A DNA stretch of 64,000 bases from Symsagittifera roscoffensis (lineage: Eukaryota; Xenacoelomorpha; Acoela; Convolutidae). Of this stretch, positions 54,241 through 64,000 are shown piece by piece; the stretch's first letter is position 1, and every line of letters starts with the position of its first letter. A program made the translations under genes and the position numbers. Below the pieces are notes generated by a model. The model was not told the DNA's origin. It did not search any database and was given only the letters and a program-made list of their open reading frames with translations. The stretch lies in the NCBI RefSeq assembly GCF_963678635.1, contig NC_087068.1:38647649-38711648 (forward strand), in the 5' to 3' direction.

Positions 54241-55252
54241 AGCCCCATGCTCGTTACGATACTGTCTCGGACGTCGACCACAAGTCCAAACTGAAACCGA
54301 CAGAAGTAGAAATACCCAAATAAAGTCATATTAACACCCTGCCGACAAATTAAGAACAGCTAGTCAATTTTTATGAAAACAGTTTTAACATATTCTTTTT
54401 ACTAACTCTTTCATTGACAGAATAGTATTGAGAAACCGGAAAAAATGGTATACGTTTTTGTAGCACAATAATTTTATTTATTTGAACAAAAATCATTTTT
54501 ATTCACCTCCGCTAAAAAAAATACTTTTTCCCGGGATCATGCACCAATTAGCGGCGTAATGACCAGAATGCACAAACTCCATTAACTGAGCCAGCCGGAT
54601 CCGGTAAACATAAGAGTTCACTTTGCCGTAAACAATGCACAATGAATGCGTATTTGCAAGTTAAAACTTTGCCCGCCCTCGGTTTTTTCCAGGCCAATGA
54701 AGTACTTTTCCTTTCAGGCAAATGCAAGAGCTTCAAGCACGGTACCAGACCACGCTCAGACTAATTTCAATGGGTGTACTTTGAAATTTTCAATGCGGTA
54801 AAAGATACCTCCACTTTTTTTGTTATGTATGATTCTCATTTGCGACATTTTTGTTGTTCTTTTTTCATTTTCATGTTTCTTTTTTGGCCCCTTTTTGTGA
54901 TTCGTAATCCAAAATTAGCTTTTATGGCATATTTTTTTCTTATTGAGATAATTGAGAGTGGTCATCACTTTAAGCAAGACCCATTCTCGAAAAATGCTCA
55001 GCCATGAAATTCCCAGAAGTATACATTAGTTGCAGTGCAGTTACGACAATTCTGTACTCATTCCTTTTTATTTTACAAAGAAAAGTAATCACCCCGTGTT
55101 TTCTATATGCAACAACAAAAAAAGAAAAGCTAAGAAAAAGTATACTGAGATAAATTGTAACACTAGCTAAGTAAAATCTCTACAACCTAAGTCTGAGTTC
55201 CCTTTAGTCAAACCAAAGCTATTCTCGCTTAAGTAAGCCTTTCATGAGTAGT
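54241..55252. other. Non-coding DNA
   Basis: Slightly GC-richer at 54,530-54,760 with no convincing ORF. No feature identified. Confidence 0.4.
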
Positions 55253-55260
55253 ATAATTGC

Positions 55261-55618
55261 TAAGGGCGGATCTAGGATTTTCTCGAGGGGGCGGATTTTC
55301 AAAAAATTTCTCCTTAAGCTCGGTTCAGTCCCTGTCTTGGCCAAATTTCCTGCGCCGCAGGCAAAATTTTGAAAAACAGTCCAAAAAAGGCATTTTTAGG
55401 CACTTTGGAAAATGTTGACCAAAAAGTCGCGTTTTTTCGGCGCGCGCTCCCCCCTCAAAATTACTATATATTGGCGCCAAAGGTGGCTTTAGAAAATTTT
55501 TAGGGTTGGTCGGCCAAAACTAGATTTCTTAAAAAGTACCAAAGGTGGGACCCTTTGGGTCGGCAGGGGATCCAATCCGTGAGGGGAAAGCGTCCGCCCC
55601 CCCCTAAATCCACCCCTG
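55261..55618 (+). mobile_element. 358-bp hAT-type MITE with perfect 8-bp target duplication
   Basis: The left end TAAGGGCGGATCTAGG and the right end, as reverse complement CAGGGGTGGATTTAGG, form the terminal inverted repeat. ATAATTGC flanks it at 55,253-55,260 and 55,619-55,626. Interior landmarks are CCTGCGCCGCAGGC and ACTATATATTGGCGCC. Relatives lie at 24,869, 28,960 (reverse) and around the minus-strand gypsy element (57,404 and 62,479). No ORF of its own. Confidence 0.88.
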
Positions 55619-55626
55619 ATAATTGC

Positions 55627-56744
55627 CAAAGACAAAAGCAGCTTTAAGATTGTGGATGAGCAGTCATTTCCAATCTTAGCAGAATCTACCTCTTTGAATT
55701 TTTTCTCTGTGCATAAGAGGGTTTGTGGCCCGACCAACGCTGAAACATTATTATTTTGATACAAGGTGCCATTTTTGCAACAGAGCGAGTTACTTGAATC
55801 TATTGCAACTCTGCGAGCTTGTCATGTCAAAACTTTGATTTTTTAAATAAAAACAATTGAATTTAATTTGCAGATTGAGATAAGGGGTTGTACATCTTGA
55901 TCTCTTGATTGGCAATTTAAATTTCTGCTATGCACCTTGAACTTTTGCGTATTCTAAATAGAAAAAGTCATTTTTGGTCCAAAAAATTCATGTGAAAATA
56001 GGCAAGCACAAGATAGGACTTCGCAAGCACACAGAGAATTCCAAATCAATCGAAATCTTGATTGAAGATTGCAAATTCTGCTATGAACAATGTTTTTTTT
56101 CGGGTATTCTAAAATTTTGTGCAGGAACAGCTTAGTCAGATGAAAATTATTCTGCAAACAAAAGTTGTGATAGATCCCAAGTGGCACGATGGTTTATCTT
56201 TTAATTGAGATCCAAACGCTGTAGTATTGAGACCACCAAACTATAGTATCGGAGTAAGTTACCTAATTTATTAGCTGTGGGAGTTCGTTTACGCACACCA
56301 ATATTTGTGATCAAGTTAGCAGCTTTAGTGAAAGTTTTTTGTTTTGATACGTCGGAAAAATTGTTGCTCCAGGCTAAGAAACGAGAAACGTTTCATCCTG
56401 TTATTCTTTTCTGTAAAATAACATGTTTTCTTCTATATTGGCCAATTTGGCGAAACCACTGAACTAATAAATGCCCGGTATATGGCCGAATTTATTAAGT
56501 TCAATGTGTAGTTAAGAACTATTTGCATGCGTTGATATAATCGGGGCTAGAATTTTTATTAGAGAAATATTCAGATCAGCCGATTGGTCAAGCTAATCAC
56601 ATTAAATCCTTGATAGACACAGTTTTTTATGTGAGAGTAGAAAGTTTTAAACTCGAAGACAAAGGAATTTAGAAATAATGCTGCGCCGTAAAACAAGCAC
56701 TCTTCTTTTGCATCCGAATTGAATATTAATTTTTGTGGTGACAT
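55627..56744. other. Non-coding DNA
   Basis: Contains a match to dispersed repeat family 4 at about 56,290-56,375 and no supported gene. Confidence 0.4.
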
Positions 56745-57245
56745 TTTTTATAGAATATTGTTCCGTCTTTCGTAACGAAAATAGCGGAATATTTTTGCTC
56801 GGTTGGGTTTTTTCTTTTGACAAATTTCGATTTTTTGAACTAGCCATTTTTTACGGGACTTTTTTATATCAATCAAAAATTATTGTTGTCCTGAGTTTAA
56901 ATTTGGAACGATATTTTACCTGTGATTTTTTTCCGTAAAGTTGTGGCGGTTTAAAAATTGCCATTTTGGCCAATATGGGAAAATTAACACGCGTTATATT
57001 TCGCACTTGTAACACGTATTAACACGTTCCACATTGGTTAAAGGAAGTTTATTTGCCCTAATTGATTTGTTACAAGGAGCAAAATTTATCACTTTGTATT
57101 CTAGATGGCGTGTGGGGGATGATTTTTACAAAAAATCCCAAACTAAAAAAAAATGTTTTAATTTTTTCATGTTATTACTGCTCCATAGACCTTAAAAGGT
57201 AGTCGGAACACTCAGGGCTTTGCCCTGATACGAGCAGTCTGGTTT
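56745..57245 (-). repeat. Hairpin-ended repeat, copy 2, inverted
   Basis: Diverged reverse-oriented copy of 28,255-28,790, running from TGTTCCGTCTTTCG at the left to GGGCTTTGCCCTGATACGAG at the right. The two copies are about 28 kb apart and could pair as an inverted repeat. Confidence 0.65.
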
Positions 57246-57403
57246 AGTTCAGACATTTAATTTCAAACGTAATTTATACTTTGGCATACAAAAAATCAGT
57301 TTTTTCTATGGTTTGTGATAATTGTAACAATGCTTAAGCAATATATAAGACAAGAATTTGCAAACACGATGTTATTTGATGTAGTGAACATCAGACGGAT
57401 ATA

Positions 57404-57520
57404 GAGTTTTCTCTGAGTGGGGGGAAGAGTAGATTTTTAGATTTTTAAAAATATTTGACGACCATTTCTTAGTAAATTATTTTCTGAGAGCTCTCAGAAC
57501 GCTATAAAGACCCTATTTAG
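57404..57520 (+). mobile_element. Left part of a MITE-family copy split by the gypsy element
   Basis: GACGGATATAGAGTTTTCTC resembles the MITE 5' end. The stretch ends in GCTATAAAGACCC and AAAGTTTTC, which recurs at 62,479-62,512 on the far side of the gypsy internal region. Confidence 0.5.
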
Positions 57521-58893
57521 ACAAAGTTTTCAGAAAATTCTACTGTCGAGGTAGACGAATTTATTATTCGTTTGTTTAGTTCCTTATAGAAACAGTCTCG
57601 GTTGATGTTACCGTTAGTTTTCCGAAAGATTTTACCTTTGAAGGGGCTTTTGATTGGTAATCTATTAGGCTTGATTTTCGAGGATGAGGCGTAGTCAGTG
57701 TCGTAGCCCTTTTCGGTCGGCGTTTGGTTCTTTTTCGCTACCAAATCGTCCTTGTGACCATCCTCTAGTCTATCATCCACGTTCCAGTCTTTTGCTCGTT
57801 CTTTAGACAATATAGACTTCCCTTTGTCTAAAATTCCAAAGGAAGGTTTACCAGAAGCTAGCTGTTTCCAAATTGTATTTGGTTTTCTGTTATAGTGGAC
57901 TTCGAACGGTGAACATTTAATTTTTGATTGGTAAGTTGAACTTAAATTCCAGATAATCTTTGAAACGGCATTTTGCAGTGTATATTTTTGATGTTCTTTT
58001 GAAATAGCAAGTAGTTTGATTTTTACAGTGTGTACCAATTTTTCGACTAATCCGTTGGAACGATGGTCGCCTACTGTACAAAATATTATTTTAATGTTGT
58101 TAGAGTCACAGAATAATTTAAAATCTCGGCTTGTAAAGCAAGTAGCGTGGTCTACCCTTATTGAATACGGTATACCGTGTAAAAATATATAATCCTGTAA
58201 AAATTCGATAACTGTTTTTGTAGAGGTAGAAGATGTAATTTTTGCCGACGGGAATTTAGAAAATCTGTCGATGCAAAGTAATATATACTTGTTTGACCCC
58301 CAATAGGAATCCGAAGGACCAGCGAAACCTAGGTTAAATTCTTCGTTTGGTTCCAATAATGGAGGAAGTTCACTAATTTGTGAATTTGGAATAACAGTTT
58401 TCAGATTCTTACCCGCCGATGTGCATTCTGAGCAATTTATTCCATGGAAGTAAGTTTGTCTGTTAATATGAGGCCACCAGATGTATTGGGCCAAATACTT
58501 CTTTCCGAATTGGCCTGGATGAGTTTCGAGGAGGGTCTTCATCATTGCGTTTCTCAGGGTAAAAGGTATAACGAGTTTACCGTTCATGTGAAGTAATCCG
58601 TCGGATTCGTGTAGATCTCTGGTGAAGTTTTTGAAATAAGGAGAATTTGCATTAATCTTCTCTACCTTATTTTGAAGTGCTTTAACAATTGGATTCAACA
58701 TGGGATCGTCTTCTGTCAAAAGCGCTACCAGCCTGGCGTTAAATAAAATGTTCAAGTCCAAGGGTCGATCCAGCAACTTCAAGTTTTCGCGGTATTTTTT
58801 AACAAGATTAGCATGGTCAGGTAATAGCGGGTAATCTAAATCTACTGAAAAACCGGAAGTGGAGGGATTAATTACAATATTGTTATTATTCAT
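57517..58893 (-). pseudogene. Integrase of decayed minus-strand Ty3/gypsy element
   Basis: The 458-codon ORF shows the integrase zinc region (HPGQFG, then CSEC) and the core with VDHATCFTSRDF (second Asp) and NGLVEKL (Glu). The position of the first catalytic Asp reads NLGFAGP, with Gly instead of Asp, so the enzyme should be dead. The C-terminal part is polar, Lys/Asp-rich. Its last residues and stop lie within the direct repeat shared with 62,479, that is, they come from the flanking MITE-type sequence. It is downstream of the RNase H fragment in the same element. Confidence 0.8.
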
Positions 58894-58946
58894 ATTAACA
58901 GTATCTGCAATTTTTTTTATCTACAGGTGAGTTAATTAATCTACAA

Positions 58947-59990
58947 TTAAGAATTAAAAAAGTAGAAAAATGCGGAATTAGAAATAGAAATAATTAATGT
59001 GTTTGTTTTAGAATAATCCGTTGGAATGCAATTTGAGGTACAAAATTCCGTTCTTTTGTGATTAAATGAACAAATTGAGAAAGTCGAGTTAATAAGTTTT
59101 AGTACTGACGCTATTAGGTAATTACGTAATAAAGCGTAATTGGAGTTTTCCAGATTAGAGCCAATGGCTGAGCAGGTAATTCTTTGTTTCTCCGACGGAA
59201 TAATTGATTTGTTAATCTTATTAATATTTGCTACTACAAATTCCTTGTCGTAATGAGATATTGGGAGGGCTTTTACAGATGGAATCCTAAAAATAAGGTC
59301 AGTGAAGCCCATATCTTTTCCTGCTAGATGTTTGATTGAAAAATTGAAAGGTAACAATCTGTCTACCCATCTTGTTAATCTACTATGATATGTTTTATTT
59401 CCGTGAGTTGGTGATAGAGCGGACAATAGAGCTTTGTGGTCAGTAATAACTTCGAATTTTGATCCGTAAAAGTAATTCTTGTAATGTTCGACGCCCCATA
59501 CGACCCCTAACAATTCGAGCTCGTTCGTAGAATATTTTGACTCGTGTGGGTTTAAAAAGCGAGAGGCAAAAGAAATTGATTTCCAGTCGTTCCCTTAGAG
59601 TTGTTCGAGGGAAGCTCCCAGACCATTGTGTGACGCGTCCGTTTTTACTCTAGTGTTGCGTTTCACGTCAAAATGGGTATTCTCTGCTAGATTTACAATT
59701 TCTTGTTTAATTTTTTCAAACGCTTTTGTATGGTCGTCATTCTATTGGAACATCGATTTCCTATTAAGAAGCGGACGAAGCGGACTTCCTAAAGAAGCTA
59801 AATTTGGAACAAATTTGATGTACTGGTTTACAGAACCAAAAAATTATCGTAGTTCTTTCAAGTTCTTTGGAATAGGTAAGTCTTTTATTGATTTCGATTT
59901 GTCGAATAAAGGTATAATTCCTGATTTTGAGACTTTGAATCCCAACCATTCTGTTTCTTTTTGAAAGAATTTACTTTTTGACTATTTGAC
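58947..59990 (-). pseudogene. RNase H and connection domain of the minus-strand gypsy element
   Basis: The ORF 58,947-59,513 carries the RNase H C-terminal half (YFYGSKFEVITDHKALLSAL, SIKHLAGKD). The N-terminal half and the RT-RNase H connection (KTDASHNGLG near 59,640) are readable in the same region between several stops at about 59,600-59,980. It clearly continues from the RT ORF but cannot be translated as one protein. Confidence 0.7.
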
Positions 59991-61430
59991 CGCGAAGTTA
60001 TATTCGTCCAGAGTGGATAAGATTTTTAACACAATGTTCTTGTGGTCTAAAAATGTTCCTTTGGAAGCAATTAAAATGTCGTCTAAGTAACAGTTGGTAA
60101 AAGGGATAAAACCTAACGTAGAATCCATCACTCTTTGAAATTCGTTAGGCATATCGCCTAGGCCGTAAAAGCCTGTTAAAAATTGGCAAGTACCGGTAAT
60201 ATCACCGCCCACGATACTAAAGTTGCATTGGTTATTAGTAAAGTTATCTAATGCGAGTTGACTGTATGCATTTTTAAAGTCTAAGTTACTAAACCACACT
60301 TCTCGAACGGAATCATTAGCGATTTGCGCCGCGACGTTGTCTACTAGTTCGTTGATGTTCGGCATTTGGTATTTGTTATTGTAAATCTGTTTATTTATAA
60401 ACTTTGAATCTAAAGCTAACTTGATAGATTTGTCTTTTTTGCAAGTAATGACTATTGGGCTAATAAAACGGTCTTCGTCGCAATTTTCTAGTTTTTTAAT
60501 ATGTCCCTCGTCTTTTAATCTATTGAGTTCTGTCTTGACAGAATCCAGTAAGTGAAAGGGAACTCGTCTTCCCTTTAGTTGGATTGGTTTTAAGGGTTCG
60601 TGAAAATGAGTGATTTTTGTCTGGTTTTTAATTTTCCCAATCCGAAGGAATAATTTTTTGAATGTTTTTGATATGTTTCGAATTTCCCTATCTTTGTCTG
60701 TTTGGGAGATGGAATTTATTGACTTACACTGTTTGTTAGTCTGGAAATGCGGGAAAGGTTTCTGAGAGACTTCTATCCCCACTTTCGGTAGATTGCCATT
60801 TCCTAGGATATTTCTCTCGTGTCCTTCGGTCAAAAAGAAATGACAGTCATTGTTTGACCAGCCGTTTGAGAAGATCGGGAGTTTCACCTTTCTAGAAATG
60901 TTTATGGCGTTATCTATGAATCCACAATAAAGGTCTTTGGTTGCCTTATCCACCGGATAAATTTTCAAGTAAGGGTCACGTAATTTCAATTCATGTAGTA
61001 CGTTTTTCTTGAGGAAGCTGACCGGGTTAGCCGAAACCACTCGGATATTTAAAATTACTTGGCTTTCTTTTCAGAGTCCAATATTCAATAATTTCTTCAA
61101 TTCTTTTCCATCTTCGCCGAAAATCGTAGTTACATTTAATACAGAATAATCGTCATTTTCGCTTTGTCCAGATTCTGACCATGCGTTTATGAAGCCACAA
61201 CATTCTCTATCCATGTGGTCAGTATTTACATCCGGAATATCCGACGGATTAAAATCTGTATTATCTACAATTTGAGTATTTACAATGTTTACATTTTTAC
61301 GACGAGATCTACGAAGTCTGGTAAAATGACCTTTAAATTTACAAGAAGTACAAGTAGTGTCATTTGCTGGGCAAACTGCTAGATGGCCTTTTGAGAAGAT
61401 TCCGCCGCACTTCATACAGTGTTGCTTTTT
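59982..61430 (-). pseudogene. Zinc knuckle, protease and reverse transcriptase of the minus-strand gypsy element
   Basis: Reading leftwards from 61,430: a zinc-knuckle region (CMKCGGIFSKGHLAVC, then CTSCKFKGH), an acidic spacer, a protease region, then RT. A TGA at 61,071-61,073 falls just after LLNIGL, where the catalytic Asp-Thr/Ser-Gly of the protease is expected, so the protease is lost. The same frame continues into RT, with motif A FSNLDFKNAYSQL, FYGLGDMPNEFQRVM and catalytic YLDD, ending at 59,982. The zinc-knuckle frame is -1 relative to gag, overlapping it as ATGA at 61,412-61,415. Confidence 0.8.
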
Positions 61431-62218
61431 TCGATATTGAGAGTTGGTTCTCTTTTGACGTTAAAATGGCTGTCTGATTTATGTACGGATGATCCGTTGG
61501 ATTTAAAATTGTTTGTTAGCTGTAGGTGGTTTAAAATTCCCTTTTCGTCTATAAGTGCTACGTTTAGTGCTTCGCGTGGGGGAAGGGTTTCGGTTAGCAG
61601 TTTTCTTTGAATGTCGTAGTTTTTCATTTTGTTTATGAAAATGTCTCGTATCCACTCTTCTTCTTCTGCGGTTATATCGCACTTTTTTGCCATTTCAGCT
61701 AGGGCACCCCAAAATTGTTCGAGCGATTCTCTGTCCCGTTGTTTTCGGTTTAACAATCTATGGCGTTCGAATGTGACATTTGTCTTTCTTACGAAAGCGA
61801 TCGGTAGAGAATCCCAGAATTCTTTAAAAGAGATTTGTAGGACGTTCACCTTGGTAAATTTTTGTCCGAAGATCCTTTTTCCTTCGTTTCCCAGTGCTAG
61901 ATATAGAACCGAACGTAATTTTTTATCAGCTTCTTCTAGTCGCATTCCATTGATTTTCTTAGTTTCAGATTTGATCGCGGCTGATTCCTCTTTGTCGTAT
62001 CGTCTTTGTTCCTGGGTATTTCTCTCCATTCTCGAGCGTCTTTGGGAATCTGTTTCTCCATCCGTCGGATTTTCCAAATTTGGAGGTTGTGGGTGATGTC
62101 TCTCCGAAGAATTTAGTAAATTTTCTATATCTATGTTCTCTTTAGCAATTATAGCTAATTGAAACAGATCACTCCAGTCTTCCCAGGGAATGGGGGGTCT
62201 ACAGTATGTTTTTGCCAA
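61412..62218 (-). CDS. gag: Gag of the minus-strand gypsy element
   Basis: A 268-codon ORF. The N-terminal segment (WEDWSDLFQLAI) is followed by a Glu/Arg-rich linker with many charged residues. A capsid-like region follows (SFKEFWDSLPIAF, RESLEQFWGALAEMAKKC, LLTETLPPREALNVAL), typical of Ty3/gypsy gag proteins. The ORF stops just before the CCHC-type region, which is in the -1 frame. The protein would thus lack its RNA-binding knuckle unless the ribosome shifts. The ORF is intact while pol is decayed. Confidence 0.75.
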   Translation of the reverse strand: MAKTYCRPPIPWEDWSDLFQLAIIAKENIDIENLLNSSERHHPQPPNLENPTDGETDSQRRSRMERNTQEQRRYDKEESAAIKSETKKINGMRLEEADKKLRSVLYLALGNEGKRIFGQKFTKVNVLQISFKEFWDSLPIAFVRKTNVTFERHRLLNRKQRDRESLEQFWGALAEMAKKCDITAEEEEWIRDIFINKMKNYDIQRKLLTETLPPREALNVALIDEKGILNHLQLTNNFKSNGSSVHKSDSHFNVKREPTLNIEKSNTV

Positions 62219-62478
62219 AATGAAGGTATTCCTCTCACGTTAGATTCGTTATATGACTGCGCCATGATAAAATGTTACTTTGGGGTAGCTAATTCTAAGT
62301 TAAAACTATTAAAAAGAATAAGAATTAGGATGAATTAGTCGGTAATTAAATCATTAAAACAATGAGAGATCATTGTCTCCGCCGGAGAGAACGGCCAATG
62401 AAGGTCATAGAGGACTGACCTGTTAATTTAAACTAAATACGTTTTGCAAAAAATGCAAAATATGATGCAATCACAACA
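62219..62478 (-). other. 5' leader of the minus-strand gypsy element
   Basis: The 260 bases upstream of gag include a GC-rich imperfect palindrome near 62,375-62,400 (TCTCCGCCGGAGAGA). No LTR or primer-binding site is recognisable before the direct repeat at 62,479. Confidence 0.4.
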
Positions 62479-62740
62479 ACGCTATAAAGACCCTATTTAG
62501 ATAAAGTTTTCCTGCGTCGCAGGCAAATTTGGAAAAACTGGTCAAAATGCCGTTTTCGGACATTTTTTTGGAAAATTTTGATCAGAAAATTGCGTTTTTT
62601 GGCTCGCGCTCCTCTTCAAGTCAGTATATATTGGTGCCCAAGGCGCCTCTAGATAAATTTTAGGATAAGTCGACCAAAAATGGAATTCATTAAATAATAT
62701 CAAAGGGGGGCCCTTTGTTTGGCGAGGCGGTCGAATCTCC
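62479..62740 (+). mobile_element. Right part of the split MITE-family copy
   Basis: It continues from the shared GCTATAAAGACCC...AAAGTTTTC into CCTGCGTCGCAGGCAAA and AGTATATATTGGTGCC, which match the interior of the MITE at 55,261-55,618 in the same order. The 3' terminal repeat is not clear. Confidence 0.6.
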
Positions 62741-63741
62741 ACGGAGCTAAGCAAACAAAATGAAGGCATTTTGTGGCTAAGCGAATAACTGTTTCGAAAA
62801 AACTTTCCCTCAAATTGCACGAAAATCAATTTCGAAAAGACTCAGTCAATTTTTTTTTCGGCGCTTTTAAGTAACATGAGCATAATCTCGCATATTCACG
62901 AAAATGAAGAATATCTGCTTCTGTTAGTAGTGCAGTATGAGTAAAACTAAATCTAGCACTGGTTTAACTTAGGTGCCTAAATCTCGTAGTTTTGTTTATT
63001 CTAACCGTAGTTTTTATATCGAGTTATTTTTTCTTTTTTTTCTGCAACTAAATTTTTGCATTTTTGTTTTTAACGCTGAAGAGAACTTGCCAGTAAGATT
63101 TTAACTCCAAGAAAATTTGCCATTCCTTTGTTTTTAATAAAAGCATCCCCGTGAAAAATGAAGCACAAATTTTATCACATCTAAACTCCACTTTCCTCGG
63201 CTTTTTTTTTGAAAGTTTGCTCATTAGTATAATTTGGCAGATTGTTAATGGGATGAATTTTTCCCGGTGGAAATTTTTAGTATCCTATCTTTAGTATTCT
63301 TTGGATAGAAAAAAAAGACAAAACAGTATTTCAATTCATATTTCTGCTCATTCTTGCAACTTTTCTAATCTAGAATATGAATCTGCGGTCACTTGTATCA
63401 AAAAGACTCAGAAGTTGTTATTTACTTTGTGAATATCAAGAGAAGTAACCAAATCTACTCTTTTCCACAGTTACCTACAATCATTTTTTAAAATTTAGGA
63501 TAAACCGTCTTCATTTTAACAGAGTTTGGCATAATGAAGAGGAAAGAGATGCTGCAAGTTTTTATTTTCATTTGTTCAAAAATCATATTTATCGTTGTGT
63601 CATTTTTTTCAGAAATATTATAAAGATTGGGGGCAAAATGGTAAAGGGTCTTCATTTTTCAGCTTTTAAAATATATCATCTAAAATTTACTCTTCATTTT
63701 GTATCAAAAAGAAAACTTCTGAATTTACAGCCGCCACACTT
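62741..63741. other. Non-coding DNA with dispersed repeat family 4
   Basis: 63,055-63,255 matches 45,735-46,010. No supported gene otherwise. Confidence 0.45.
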
Positions 63742-64000
63742 TCATGACAGCGTCATCTCCAAGTCGCTTATTTCGAATTGTGTTGGATTGTTGAAGCCAG
63801 AATTCAGCATGCTTCTGCTTTGTGGTGCGCCCTCTCGTGGTAAAATCAAATCGTTTTGGTAGTCCAATATCTTTCCGAGATCTGTTGCTTCTTCGGTGCC
63901 GAGAAAGTATTTCATCTGTTCTTTCTGAACGTCGCTCAATCGATTTAGTCGATCTTTCAAACTTTCCAGTTCCTGCATGTATAATTTGTCCACCTTAGAA
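63742..64000 (-). CDS. C-terminal coding end of an unknown gene, cut by the window edge
   Basis: The minus-strand frame is open from the right edge to a stop at 63,742, about 85 codons. It has balanced amino-acid use and a heptad-like N-terminal helix (YMQELESLKDRLNRLSDV), then FLGTEEATDLGKILDYQN and a polar tail. There is no obvious start inside the window, because the first codons continue to the edge. The local composition is less AT-rich than the neighbouring DNA. It is probably the last exon of a coiled-coil protein. Family not recognised. Confidence 0.5.
   Translation of the reverse strand, partial: SKVDKLYMQELESLKDRLNRLSDVQKEQMKYFLGTEEATDLGKILDYQNDLILPREGAPQSRSMLNSGFNNPTQFEISDLEMTLS

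Noticed and set aside
61420-61440. Programmed -1 slip at an A6 run before the zinc knuckle of the minus-strand gypsy element
   Set aside because: The A run is not in the zero-frame register of an X-XXY-YYZ heptamer, and the element is decayed, so an indel is simpler.
61419-62096. Plus-strand ORFs opposite gag of the minus-strand gypsy element
   Set aside because: Antisense shadows. The minus-strand frames carry the recognisable gag pattern.

Overview
The window is AT-rich animal (invertebrate-type) nuclear DNA. It has small spliceosomal-type introns, Ty3/gypsy retroelements, hAT-type MITEs with 8-bp target duplications, Helitron-like elements with internal minisatellites, and only a few short host exons. 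I cannot name the species. Nothing bacterial is present.

Region 1 (1 to about 17,165) is one very large, largely intact, env-bearing Ty3/gypsy-type element on the + strand, entering from beyond the left edge. In order it carries a basic upstream ORF cut by the window start, a long Gag-protease ORF, Pol (RT, RNase H, integrase) in the +1 frame with a single in-frame stop inside the integrase core, a roughly 600-base non-coding gap, two tiny hydrophobic ORFs, a 377-codon ORF with no ATG, a membrane glycoprotein ORF, and two tail ORFs of unknown function. A 78-base intron with textbook signals follows, then a repeated GCAGTAAAT motif and a probable polypurine tract and 3' LTR. The + strand of this region is strongly A/C-rich and G-poor. 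This accessory ORF set is the best candidate for an undescribed system.

Region 2 (17,166-33,300) starts with a decayed RT plus zinc-finger/nuclease-like retroelement, truncated exactly where the large element ends. Non-coding DNA follows with dispersed repeats, tandem duplications, a clean 285-bp hAT MITE, and one probable host exon on the minus strand (25,782-26,434). Region 3 (33,332-33,823) is a compact intronless gene resembling the immediate-early-response (IER) family.

Region 4 (35,300-43,000) holds three related Helitron/HINE-like elements. Each has a common head, an internal array with a period of about 165 bp, and a GC-hairpin plus CTRR tail. A 760-bp tandem duplication sits between copies 2 and 3. 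Region 5 (43,000-48,700) is mostly non-coding, with a diverged array of about 200-bp units. Region 6 (48,768-53,450) is a decayed Ty3/gypsy element on the + strand. Region 7 (53,550-54,240) is a palindrome-rich element containing a tRNA-Arg-like sequence. Region 8 (55,261-62,740) has another hAT-type MITE with a perfect 8-bp duplication, and a decayed minus-strand gypsy internal region nested in a relative of that MITE. The right edge cuts a probable host exon on the minus strand.
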